From CBDUEF01 sp018063485 (GTDB lineage: Bacteria > Pseudomonadota > Alphaproteobacteria > Rhodobacterales > Rhodobacteraceae): 64,000 nucleotides of DNA. Location of the stretch: the NCBI GenBank assembly GCA_037045435.1, contig JBAOID010000019.1, forward strand, positions 1-64,000, read 5' to 3'. The notes under the pieces are model-generated. The model saw only the letters and a program-made list of their open reading frames with translations, searched no databases and was not told where the DNA came from. Positions 55,644-63,596 of the stretch are shown piece by piece (position 1 is the stretch's first letter; every line of letters begins with the position of its first letter). Position numbers and translations under genes: made by a program.

Positions 55644-57041
55644 CTACCAATGCCAAAACAACAGCCACCAGGCACAAAGCGGCGCCGCAAATGCTCCGCT
55701 GGCCAGCGCGGTTGCCGTGAGCCGCCGCAGCGATCCGGCATAGCATCCCAGGATTTGCCACAGCAGCCAGCAAGAGGCCGTAACGCCGCCCGCAAGCGCA
55801 CAAAACCGCACTGGCCCCATCCAGCCAAGCGCAAACCCATCCGCCCGAAGCTGGGTCACTGTCATGGAGGATAGGCCAAGGATCACACCAACAGCCGCCA
55901 ACGGGATTAGCGCATGGCAGAGGTGATGAAAGCGCCGCGCATTCCATCGCCCGACCATGCGCACCGCAAGGGCAAGTGGCAGGCTGACAGCGACAGTGAT
56001 GATGACAGCGGCGGCGGCGATATAGGCCAGCAGAACGGTGCCATCCAGCAGCGTTAGAACATCATTGCGTTCCGGATAATTCGTCAACACGAACCAAGGT
56101 AGGCTCTGCTCTAGCGGCCAGACGACACCATGTCGAACCAGCCATGTCGCCACCGTCTGTTTCATCGTGACGAACCACGGGCTGGAGGACCATTGGAACG
56201 CGCCAATGGCCACGCCCATCAATCCGGTGATAATCAGCAGGCTGTCCCAAATGCTGGCGGTCTCGCCCGCGACATGCACAACCTCATGGTCGGGGCGGCG
56301 CGCCTTCAGCTCCACCGCATCGCGGAACCCGGCACAGCGTCCGCACATGTGGCACGCGCTGACGCCCTTCATGGTGCGTATAGCCACCAGCGGCGCACAG
56401 GTGAAGGGCTCCATTGACGCGGCACTGTGGCGCGGGGCATTCCACTGCTGTTGGTCAACGGCGTAATGCACTGGTGCAAGCTTGGCCAGCAAGCCGAACA
56501 CACCATTGACCGGGCAAAGATAGCGGCACCAAACGCGCTTGTTGCGACCATACATGAAGCCGATGCCCATGGCGGCAGCGGTGGAACCACCAAGGATCAT
56601 CAAGACCGGTAACGGGTATTGGTAAACGCTGATCAACTGGCCATAAACCGTGGTCAGCACGAACGCAGTGAACGGCCAACCCTTCCAGCGGATCCAGCGC
56701 GGGGTAGCGCGCCCACGCCCATGGGTCGCTGCAAATTCCGACAAAGCACCCTCGGGGCAGAAAATCCCGCACCAGAGCCGACCAAAGACCAGCATTGAGA
56801 TCAACACGCCGGGCCACCAGACGCCCCAAAACAGGAACTGTGCCAGAAGCGTCAGGTTGTCCCAGATATGCGCGCCGTTCGGCGGTAGCGGCAGCAGCGT
56901 CGGGCCAATGAGCAAGACGGCATAAATGATGACGACCCCCCATTGCACTGTCATAATCGTTCGCCGGTGATCGCGTAGCCAAAGCCCGGCACGAACCAGA
57001 CGTGTTTGCTGTGCTTGCTGGGTGAAGTCGGTGACTGTCAT
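55644..57041 (-). CDS. ftrD: Polyferredoxin-like membrane protein of iron uptake (FtrD-like)
   Basis: The 465-residue inner-membrane protein resembles NapH/FtrD: several spans with cysteine clusters RLWCGIFCPEGALSEF and VWCRYLCPVNGVFG, and a later CHMCGRCAGF that would bind Fe-S. In FtrABCD systems this subunit is thought to supply or accept electrons for ferrous iron transport. The ATG at 57041 overlaps the ftrC stop by ATGA. It is the last gene of the operon, and its stop lies eight bases from the IS903-like right end, so IS insertion just missed it. Confidence 0.85.
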   Translation of the reverse strand: MTVTDFTQQAQQTRLVRAGLWLRDHRRTIMTVQWGVVIIYAVLLIGPTLLPLPPNGAHIWDNLTLLAQFLFWGVWWPGVLISMLVFGRLWCGIFCPEGALSEFAATHGRGRATPRWIRWKGWPFTAFVLTTVYGQLISVYQYPLPVLMILGGSTAAAMGIGFMYGRNKRVWCRYLCPVNGVFGLLAKLAPVHYAVDQQQWNAPRHSAASMEPFTCAPLVAIRTMKGVSACHMCGRCAGFRDAVELKARRPDHEVVHVAGETASIWDSLLIITGLMGVAIGAFQWSSSPWFVTMKQTVATWLVRHGVVWPLEQSLPWFVLTNYPERNDVLTLLDGTVLLAYIAAAAVIITVAVSLPLALAVRMVGRWNARRFHHLCHALIPLAAVGVILGLSSMTVTQLRADGFALGWMGPVRFCALAGGVTASCWLLWQILGCYAGSLRRLTATALASGAFAAPLCAWWLLFWHW

Positions 57042-57865
57042 GCGACCCTCACCCTTTTCGGCCGCACGCGGAAACCCAGCACCGTGGCCCAATAGAGAGC
57101 CCAGACAGCGACTGTAATCATTCCCGGCAGGGCGCGATATCCGGTCAAGCCCGCGATAACCCCACCAAAGCGGCTCGCATCATTCAGCAACCAGCTTGTA
57201 TCCCAAAGCGGATCGGTGAAGGGCAGGATACCCAACCCGATCAGCTTTTCCGCGCCAGAGGTGAACATCTGGCAGGCCAGCAGCAAAAGCAGGGTTTCGG
57301 TAATTCTGAAAAACAAGCGCCATGACAGCCAGCGCCGCCCCAGTTGCAACAGCCCGTAGGTGACTAACGCCAGTGCAAAACCACCAAGGATGGCACCCAG
57401 AGCCGAGCCAAGCCCCCCTGCCGCATCCGCGCCCGCTGACAGGATGCCATATAAAAACACAACGGTTTCGCTGCCCTCTCTCGCGACAGCGATCAATGCC
57501 AAGGCAAATACACCCCACCATTGGCGCTTGTCTGCGGCCTCGGCCAAGCCGCTGTGCAAATCGCTTTTCAAGGTGCGGCCATGGGCTTGCATCCAGAAAA
57601 CCATTTGCACAATCAGCAGCCCGGCCAGCAGAACAAGCCCCGTCTGGAACCAGTCCTGTGCCTCACCCGACAGCGCATTGGCAAAAATCATAAGCGCCGC
57701 CGCCAGCGCGAAGGCCGCCGCAATACCCGCCACAACACCGCCCCAAAGGTATTTCTTGCCCCCCGCAGCCGCATCATTCGCCGTCATCCATGCCGAAAGG
57801 ATGCCGATGACCAACAGCGCCTCGACACTTTCGCGCCACACGATGAAAAAGATCTGCGCCAGCAT
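57038..57865 (-). CDS. ftrC: FTR1-family iron permease (FtrC/EfeU-like)
   Basis: The 275-residue permease has seven predicted spans and both iron-binding REXXE-type motifs: WRESVEALLVIGIL near the N-terminus and VAREGSETVVFLYG near residue 126. In FtrABCD systems FTR1 moves Fe3+ formed from Fe2+ across the inner membrane. It lies 14 bases after ftrB and is coupled to ftrD. Confidence 0.92.
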   Translation of the reverse strand: MLAQIFFIVWRESVEALLVIGILSAWMTANDAAAGGKKYLWGGVVAGIAAAFALAAALMIFANALSGEAQDWFQTGLVLLAGLLIVQMVFWMQAHGRTLKSDLHSGLAEAADKRQWWGVFALALIAVAREGSETVVFLYGILSAGADAAGGLGSALGAILGGFALALVTYGLLQLGRRWLSWRLFFRITETLLLLLACQMFTSGAEKLIGLGILPFTDPLWDTSWLLNDASRFGGVIAGLTGYRALPGMITVAVWALYWATVLGFRVRPKRVRVA

Positions 57866-57879
57866 GGCTGCCCCTTGGA

Positions 57880-58227
57880 TTATTTGGCCGTTATCGTGCC
57901 GTTGGCACTGTCGAGATTCATGTGGAATTCTTCGAAGAACGGGTAGGTGCCAGCCGATAGTCTGCGAAACACCAGGAACGACTCCGCCCCCGGCGCAAGC
58001 ACCTTTTCCTTGTAAAGTCGCAGACTTTCGAATTCTGCCGCCGTGCTGCCAATATTGCGGATTGCAAGTTTGAAAGGCTTGCCTGCTTCTACCTCGATAT
58101 GCTGCGGTGTGATGACACCGTCGTTCAGCGTCACCTCGAACGTGGGCATGTCGTCGGCGAGCACGGCTAGGGCAGAACCAAGAAAAACGCTCAGGGCAAT
58201 CAGTGCAAAAGCAGCTCGTATGGTCAT
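57880..58227 (-). CDS. ftrB: Periplasmic cupredoxin-like protein (FtrB-like)
   Basis: The 115-residue protein has a signal peptide (MTIRAAFALIALSVFLGSALA) and a cupredoxin-like beta fold: FEVTLNDGVITPQHIEVEAGKPFKLAIRNIG, then a C-terminal GTYPFFEEFHMNLDSANGTITAK. In Brucella and Bordetella, FtrB is proposed to oxidise ferrous iron for the permease. The usual type-1 copper ligands are not all evident, so its redox role is uncertain. It lies between ftrA and ftrC with short gaps. Confidence 0.85.
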   Translation of the reverse strand: MTIRAAFALIALSVFLGSALAVLADDMPTFEVTLNDGVITPQHIEVEAGKPFKLAIRNIGSTAAEFESLRLYKEKVLAPGAESFLVFRRLSAGTYPFFEEFHMNLDSANGTITAK

Positions 58228-58282
58228 CAGGTTTTCCTGTGTGTGCCGGGGCGGCCTTGGCAGTCCCCTCCGGTTTTAAAGG

Positions 58283-58816
58283 TCAGTACGTGCCCTTTTT
58301 GCCGGTTCCGGCGAAGGTGAAGTCATAGGATTTGGTGAAGGCCTCAAACCACGGGGCCACCCCGGTCTCAGGGTCGGTGTGGTGGCCAAACATCATGCCA
58401 TCAGGTGGTACAACGGTCAGTTCCAGGTGGTATTCGCCCGCCCCATCCAGCTTGACGTTATCGCCATAATGCGGCCCGTCATTGGCCACCATCGCCATCA
58501 TATGCCCTTCCGAAACCCAGTCGCTGCCGGTTTTGGAAAGCTTGAAACTGATTTGCAGATAGGGGGCCCATTCGCCCTCGGCCAGCCCGTTCGGGTTTGC
58601 GGCCAAGGCGTGGATATCGGCCTCAAGGTGAATATCGGCATCTGCGGCGGGGGTCATCATGCCCCTTGGCTCCATCACGATGGGCTGAAGGTAAACCGCC
58701 GCCACCTCCAGTCCGCCGCCCTGTTGGGGCTCGCCAATCGGGTATTCCGCAGCAAAGGCTGACCCCGCACAGGCAACGATGATGATGGCAGCAGCGCCAA
58801 AGAGATTTCGAATCAT
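58283..58816 (-). CDS. ftrA: Periplasmic iron-binding protein, P19/FtrA-like
   Basis: The 177-residue protein has a signal peptide (MIRNLFGAAAIIIVACAGSAFA) and the P19/Tp34 fold signatures: YPIGEPQQGGGLEVAAVYLQPI, DIHLEADIHAL and DGMMFGHHTDPETGVAPWF, with metal-binding His and Met residues. P19 proteins bind copper and ferric iron and serve as the periplasmic acceptor of iron uptake. It starts the operon ftrABCD. The region upstream shows no match I would trust to an iron-box. Confidence 0.9.
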   Translation of the reverse strand: MIRNLFGAAAIIIVACAGSAFAAEYPIGEPQQGGGLEVAAVYLQPIVMEPRGMMTPAADADIHLEADIHALAANPNGLAEGEWAPYLQISFKLSKTGSDWVSEGHMMAMVANDGPHYGDNVKLDGAGEYHLELTVVPPDGMMFGHHTDPETGVAPWFEAFTKSYDFTFAGTGKKGTY

Positions 58817-59058
58817 TCCTGTTCTCCAGTGAGGACGTTTGTCCGAATCTAATAGCGCACTGTTTTAGTCAGGTAAATATCCGATAGAAAAAGTATACAA
58901 TCACGACGCTGTGACCCAGACGTAGACCTCGCGTCCAAGTGAGAACAGCAGTGCAGAGGTTTGCCATGGAAGGGGCGGGATAGTCTTGCTGCGGGCAGAG
59001 CAAAACTTTGCCGCTTTGGCCCCTTTCTGGCGACAGGGAGGGCGGGGGTATTTTAATC
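58817..59058. other. Intergenic region: ftrA promoter side and IS21 left side
   Basis: The first ~90 bases, read on the minus strand, carry the ftrA ribosome-binding site GGAGAACAGGA and AT-rich sequence fit for a promoter. Beyond about 58905 the sequence GTGACCCAGACG and what follows belongs to the left side of an IS21-like element, leading to the istA start at 59059. No gene and no clear inverted end was found, so the border is approximate. Confidence 0.5.
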
Positions 59059-59181
59059 GTGGAACTTTATCGGAAGATCCGTCTCGCGCGGTGGGGCGGC
59101 ATGAGCAAACGTGCGGTGGCAGTTCATTTTGGGGTGTCCCGCGCGAGCGTGAAGAAGATCATGGGGTTTTCGGTACCGCCC

Positions 59182-59218
59182 CGTCGCCCGGCAGCGCATT
59201 CTTGCATGCGCGAGAGGG
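59182..59218 (-). repeat. Palindromic element PE4 (37 bp)
   Basis: On the minus strand: CCCTCTC, an 18-base hairpin with arms GCGCAT and ATGCGC, then TGCCGGGCGACG. Removing it gives SVPPGYRRMAE, the usual IstA sequence. It lies opposite to the gene direction and is flanked by C and G. Confidence 0.88.
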
Positions 59219-59598
59219 GGCTATCGGCGCATGGCGGAGATCAAGCGGCCAAAGCTGGACGGTTTCACCAAGATCATTGACCAATGGCTGCTGGAAGACC
59301 TCCGCCAAAACCGCAAGCAACGGCATACCGCCAAGCGTGTTTTTGAGCGGCTCCGGGGCGAGCACGGGTTCAAGGGCGGCTACACGACGGTCAAGAACTG
59401 CGTCCGTGAACACGGCCGGCGCAGTCGAGAGATGTTTGTGCCGCTGGCCCATGCCGCTGGTCCTGCACAGGCTGATTTCGGCGAGGCGATGGTGGTGATC
59501 GGCGGCGTGGAGCAAAAGGCGCATTTCTTCGCGCTGGATTTGCCCTTCAGTGATGCCTGCTTTGTTCGCGCTTATCCCGCTGCGGTTTCCGAGGCCCG

Positions 59599-59635
59599 CC
59601 CTTATGGCGATGTGCGCATCGCCTACCGGGTAACA
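59599..59635 (+). repeat. Palindromic element PE5 (37 bp, diverged)
   Basis: CCCTTAT, an 18-base hairpin with arms GGCGATG and CATCGCC around TGCG, then TACCGGGTAACA. The flanks of the element are less conserved, but removal gives EARVDGHVHAF, which matches the IstA reading. It is probably an older copy. Confidence 0.65.
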
Positions 59636-59710
59636 GGTTGATGGCCACGTCCATGCTTTTGCTTCTTCGGCCGGGTGCCGCAGTCGGTCTTTATGACAAT
59701 GACCGGTGCC

Positions 59711-59749
59711 CCCTCTCGCGGTTTGCCTGCAAGCCGCTGCCGGGCAGCG
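59711..59749 (+). repeat. Palindromic element PE6 (39 bp)
   Basis: CCCTCTC, a 20-base hairpin with arms GCGGTTTGC and GCAAGCCGC containing one T-G pair, then TGCCGGGCAGCG. It interrupts DRC/VTKILPDG of istA. Excision leaves the frame one base short, so an extra one-base deletion must be assumed. It is flanked by C and G. Confidence 0.82.
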
Positions 59750-59998
59750 GGTCACGAAGATCCTGCCGGACGGCACACGCAAGCGGGCCAAGTTGTTCAG
59801 CGGGTTCTTGTCACACTATTCTATCCATGACCGCTATGGCCGCCCGGGCAAGGGCAATGACAAGGGGGCTGTCGAGGGCCTGGCTGGCTATGCCCCCTGG
59901 CCTGCCCCCCGGTCGTCCCTCGTTCATAACGAGAGTCTGGCTTGTTGTGCGTTGCTCCCCTTCTCTGGGCCGCCGGATGCTAGAGTTTTCCGGCTTGG

Positions 59999-60920
59999 TC
60001 ACGGCGACTGGCTGGTTGCATCGTCGGGATAATGCATGGCAATCGGGACATTGTATCCGATCGCGCTGTGGGGTCGGTCTTCGTTATAGTGTCTACCGTT
60101 GCCCGGCAGGCGATTGCATCGCAATCTGCCGAGAGGGGCCAAGCCTCCAACTTTTCGCGGGCGTCTGCAAGGCTCATGAACCAACGGGCGTTCAGGCACT
60201 CTGATCGTGGCTTGCTGTTGAATGCTGCGATGAAGCCATTGCCTGTCGGCTTTCCTGGCCGGGAGAAATCCAAGGTGACCGCATTGGCATATGCCCAGAG
60301 ATCAAGGTCTCGCGATATGAACTCGCTGCCATTATCAACCCGGATCGTCTTGGGATGGCCGATCTGATGGCAGACCCTTTTCAGCGGCTGGACGACATCC
60401 TCCCCGCCAAAGCTGAACCGTGCATCGGTCGCGGGACAAAAACGGGAATGCGTATCGACGACGGTCAGGATTCGGAGCTTGTTGCCGAGGGCCAGTTGGT
60501 CATGAACAAAATGCATTGCCCAGACATCCTTCGGGCCAACGGCCTCGTCGCGATCGTCGCGTAGCTTCGCTTTCACCCGCCAGCCCTCGCGCCGCAACAG
60601 CACATGGCCCCGCCGGTAACCATAGCGCACACGCGTTTCGCAGATCTCTTTGATCCTGAGTTCAAGACCGGCCTGCCCGGCGCGACGTGATTTATAATGG
60701 TAGCTCGAAGTGTCGAACCGCTGGGCCTCGCACGCCCGGCGGATCGATACGCTCCAGTCCACCAACATCCCGTCGACAAGCTTGCGCTTCCAAGCAGCCC
60801 TAAGAGCTTTCGGCGGATGACATCGTGCAACATCTCGCGATCAAGCGTCAGGTCGGCCAGGATCGTCTTCAAACGGCTGTTCACGTCTTCAGTCGCCTTC
60901 AGCCGACGCATCTCATCTGG
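59999..60920 (-). pseudogene. IS3-family transposase orfAB, broken
   Basis: The orfA remnant reads MRRLKATEDVNSRLKTILADLTLDREMLHDVIRRKL. In another frame orfB follows from KRKLVDGMLVDWSVSIRRACEAQRF. The frame joins RREGW directly to RVKAKLRDDRDEAVGP, leaving out about 27 residues usually present in between. The catalytic Asp regions VVDTHSRFCPA and RVDNGSEFISRDLDLWAY are present. PE7 interrupts LEAW/RRHYNEDRPHSAIGYNVPIAMHYP. The C-terminus ends DATSQSP. Confidence 0.82.
60097..60137 (-). repeat. Palindromic element PE7 (41 bp)
   Basis: On the minus strand: CCCTCTC, a 22-base hairpin with core arms GATTGC and GCAATC extended by GGC/GCC around a bulged A, then TGCCGGGCAACG. Removing it restores LEAWRRHYNEDRPHSA of the IS3 transposase. 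Same direction as the gene, flanked by C and G. Confidence 0.9.
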
Positions 60921-61463
60921 CATCCGCCCAGATGTAGGCGTAGCGGCGGGCCGAGAAATCACGGCGCTGCCAGCGGTCATATTCCTCCGGCCAACCTGCC
61001 GTGAGCCGCGAAATCACGCCCGGCGTCAGGTTGGGCGCGTCTGCCCCAAGGATCGCAGACAGCGACTCCTGAAAATCGCCGGTGGAGATGGCGCGCAGGT
61101 AAAGCACCGGCAGCAGAGCATCGAGACCTTTGGACCGACGGCCCATTTCGGCAGGATGCTGGAGGTGAAACGGATCTTCGCTTCCACGCGCAGGTCTGTC
61201 GCCCGGTCGCGCACTTTCTGACGCCGGACATCGATCGGGCCGATCCCGGTCTGGATCACCCGTTCAGGCCCGGCACCATGCCGAACAACGCGTTGGCGGC
61301 CATCGGCAAGCAGGTCTTCGGAAAACTGCGCGACAAAGCCGTCGGCCTCCGCTTTCAATGCCGCCATCAGCATGCGGCGCGCACCATCGCGGGCGATCTC
61401 CGTCAGTGGGTCGATGATCGAACCAGGTTGGCGCAAGGGGATGATCGTCGTATCGTCTGTCAT
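60921..61463 (-). pseudogene. IS256-family transposase, truncated and frameshifted
   Basis: It begins MTDDTTIIPLRQPGSIIDPLTEIARDG at 61463 and is clearly an IS256/Mutator-type transposase (RMLMAALKAEADGFVAQFSEDLLADGRQRVVRHG, then RVIQTGIGPIDVRRQKVRDR). One base is missing near 61142, between FTSSILPKWA and RRSKGLDALLPVLYLRAISTGDFQ. The end, RRYAYIWADA, is cut off where the IS3 orfA remnant begins, and the second half of the enzyme is lost. Confidence 0.85.
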
Positions 61464-61603
61464 AGGCGTATCGCTCCTCTGGAGGTTCTGGCAGGCTTCA
61501 AACACCCGCCACGATACGCCACCGCCGCAAATCTCATCACCCAGATTTGACGGGGCGGTAAAAAGTCGATTCATTTTGAGTGCTGGACCGTCTATATTCG
61601 GGC

Positions 61604-63230
61604 ATGATTACATTGCGCGACAGAAGGACCGGTGATTTGTTTGATCGCTGGTCGGAAATGGGCGACAAGCGGCGACGGCTGCTTGATTGTTCTTGGGCGG
61701 GGGTGTTCCGGGAGCACCTTCTTGATGATCTTCCGATCGATGAATTGTTGCCGCATTTTGACGATCGCCTAGGGCGCCCCTCGAAGGATTTGCACATCGT
61801 CATTGGCGTTCTGCTCTTGCAGCAACTGCATGACCTGAGCGATGCGGCCACCGTCGAGGCTTTGGCGTTCAACATGACCTGGCACCATGCACTGGATGTG
61901 CGCTCCGAGGCGGATTGTTATTTCTGCGAGAAGACCTTGCGGAATTATCGCCGTCTTTTCATCGCCGAAGGGCTCGATGAGGTTCTTTTCCGTCGCATGA
62001 CGGACCGCCTTGTGCGTGCCTTTTCCGTGGATACCAGTCGCCAGCGGATGGACTCGACCGCCCTGCGCTCGGCCATGCGCAGCTTGACGCGGCTGGGGAT
62101 CGTCGTTGAAACCATTTCGAAATTCGCACGCGAGCTTGCGCGGTTTCATCCCGCGCTGCATGCGCTGATCGATGGCGACATCATCCGGAGATATGTTGAT
62201 CGGGAAGGGGCAGGCTGTTTCTCGAATACGGCACCGAGCGCATCTCGACGCAGGCTTGATGAGGCCGGGCGCGATCTGTTGCAGCTTGTGGTGCAGTTCA
62301 GAAATACGGCTGCGGCGGCGTTGCCCGGATATGCGTTGCTGGATCAGGTTCTGCATGAGCAGTTCGATGTCACGCAAGAAGAGCAGGACGATACGTCCTG
62401 TGCAATTGCCACCCCGCGCAACCCTGCGGATATGCCCTGCGACGGCATCAGCAACCCGGCCGATCCCGATGCCAGCTACAATGCCCACAGGGGCTTGGGT
62501 TATATGGCGCAGATCGTCGAGACATATGCCGAAGATGATGGTCCCGCGCATGAAGCGGCATCCCGGGCATCCGATCTGATCACCCCCGATCTGATTCTCC
62601 ATGTGGCGGTTCACAAGATGACGGTGCATGACGGTCATCGATTGCCGGGCGCATTGGACGATCTTGCTGGTCGCGCGCTGACGCCGAAAGTCCTGTTGGC
62701 CGATTCCCACTATGGCTCGGCCGACAACATGACCTTGGCCGAAGATACGCAGCATTGATCTGACAGCACCGGCACGGACGGCCAAAGGTGGCTCTGCAGG
62801 GCGCCTGACCCTGGAGGACTTCAGCCTCGATGAGGCCGGTCTGGTGCAGGAGTGTCCAAACGGTGTCGCACCGGTCTCGACCTCTGCGGCAAACGCGAAA
62901 CTGCAGGCGCGTTTTGATCTTGCCACATGCAGGGAATGCCCCGACAGGAACCGCTGCCCAGTGCAGGCCGACAAGCACGACGGGCAATTCGCCCGCTTTC
63001 AATACACGCCAACACGGGCAGAAAACCAGAAACGACGACTTCACGAACGCAGCGAAACATTCCGGGAAATCTATCGCTGGCGCGCGGGCATCGAAGCAAC
63101 GATGTCACGCCTGAAACATCAGATGAACCTTGCGCATTTGCGGGTTCGGGGGATGCCAGCATTGCGATATACGGTCAATCTGCGCGCCCTCGGCCTGAAC
63201 ATCCGCAGATGCGCGGCGGTTCAGGCATAA
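61604..63230 (+). pseudogene. IS1182-family transposase, frameshifted
   Basis: The first frame starts MITLRDRRTGDLFDRWSEMG and includes LGRPSKDLHIVIGVLLLQQLHDLSD and STALRSAMRSL, ending DNMTLAEDTQH with TGA at about 62756. The second frame resumes at IDLTAPARTAKGGSAG and contains CRECPDRNRCPVQADKHDG and IEATMSRLKHQMNLAHLRVRGM, ending AVQA. One extra base in the stretch 62740-62753 separates the two. Otherwise the gene is nearly complete (~540 residues). This is the least damaged transposase in the region. Confidence 0.85.
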
Positions 63231-63491
63231 CGCAGACCCTCGCCCCTCATTCTCCAGCGATTACACCGAGGAAAAGGGCATTATCGACATTAGCAAACTT
63301 GAAATTCCGCGCAACCAACGCCCATAGGGTCAATTCTTATCGCCCCGTCAAAGGTGGGTCACTTCTCAGTGGAAATCAACAGGCGTCGCCTGCTCTCGGG
63401 AGCTGGCCATCGTCCGTTGACGTGGCGTGTGCAGGCCGTCGCGTCAGCGCCGGGTGCGCGTTGCGTTCAGTCCAGTGCGCTCATACCTGGC
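63231..63491. other. IS border sequence without a gene
   Basis: This stretch holds the 3' side of the IS1182-like element and then GCCCCGTCAAAGGTGGGTCACTTCTCAGTGG near 63340-63370. The first part of that mirrors the CAGATTTGACGGGGCGG seen upstream of the IS1182 gene near 61543-61558. It may be an IS end or part of another element. No coding sequence was found. Confidence 0.4.
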
Positions 63492-63596
63492 TCGACCATC
63501 CTCGACGACTATTCGCGCTATGTGATCGGCTGGAAGTTGTGCGGCAATATGCGAGCTCAAGATGTTACTGATACGCTGGGCATCGCCTTAGCTGCG
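63492..63596 (+). pseudogene. Short fragment of an IS3-type transposase
   Basis: About 35 codons read STILDDYSRYVIGWKLCGNMRAQDVTDTLGIALA, close to the orfB catalytic region of IS3 elements. Upstream and downstream sequence does not continue the protein. It is a relic of a second IS3 element different from the one at 59895. Confidence 0.7.

Larger units (their letters stand above)
59059..59894 (+). pseudogene. istA: IS21-family transposase IstA, broken and truncated
   Basis: The frame starts with GTG at 59059 (VELYRKIRLARWGGMSKRAVAVHFGVSR). Palindromic element PE4 then interrupts SVPP/GYRRMAEIKRPKLDGF. Later parts are ADFGEAMVVIGGVEQKAHFFALDLP, a second break at EA/VDGHVHAF (PE5), two one-base losses in the next 70 bases, a third insertion at DRC/VTKILPDGTRKRAKLF (PE6) and an end at GKGNDKGAVEGLAGYA. 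There an IS3 element begins. The C-terminal third and the partner istB are missing. At least five lesions make it inactive. Confidence 0.85.
59895..60920 (-). mobile_element. IS3-family element inserted in istA, incomplete
   Basis: The element begins where istA stops. Its end near 59895-59935 reads on the minus strand CTCTCGTTATGAACGAGGGACGACCGGGGGG, with hairpin CTCGTT/AACGAG. It carries an orfB with an internal deletion and one palindromic insertion, and only the end of orfA. The other end is lost at a junction with an IS256 fragment near 60920. End positions are approximate. Confidence 0.7.

Noticed and set aside
57465..57485. CCCTCTC-like string inside the FTR1 gene
   Set aside because: It codes for part of the essential REGSE motif and has no hairpin or TGCCGGGCAACG partner. 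It is a chance match.
58817..58910. Iron-responsive operator in front of ftrA
   Set aside because: Looked for TGA-N9-TCA and Fur/Irr-type palindromes. None was convincing in this stretch.
59719..59749. PE6 as a native part of istA
   Set aside because: The intact family sequence has one residue between DRC and V-T/A-K-ILPDG, so about 38 extra bases cannot belong to the gene.
54982..60137. Idea that the palindromic elements are removed from mRNA or bypassed during translation
   Set aside because: The host transposases are also broken by deletions and one-base losses, so skipping the elements would not restore working proteins here. Precise insertion alone explains the data.
54982..60137. CRISPR array or tandem repeat explanation for the repeated palindromes
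   Set aside because: Copies are not evenly spaced, occur in both orientations and lie inside different genes. There are no spacers and no cas genes.
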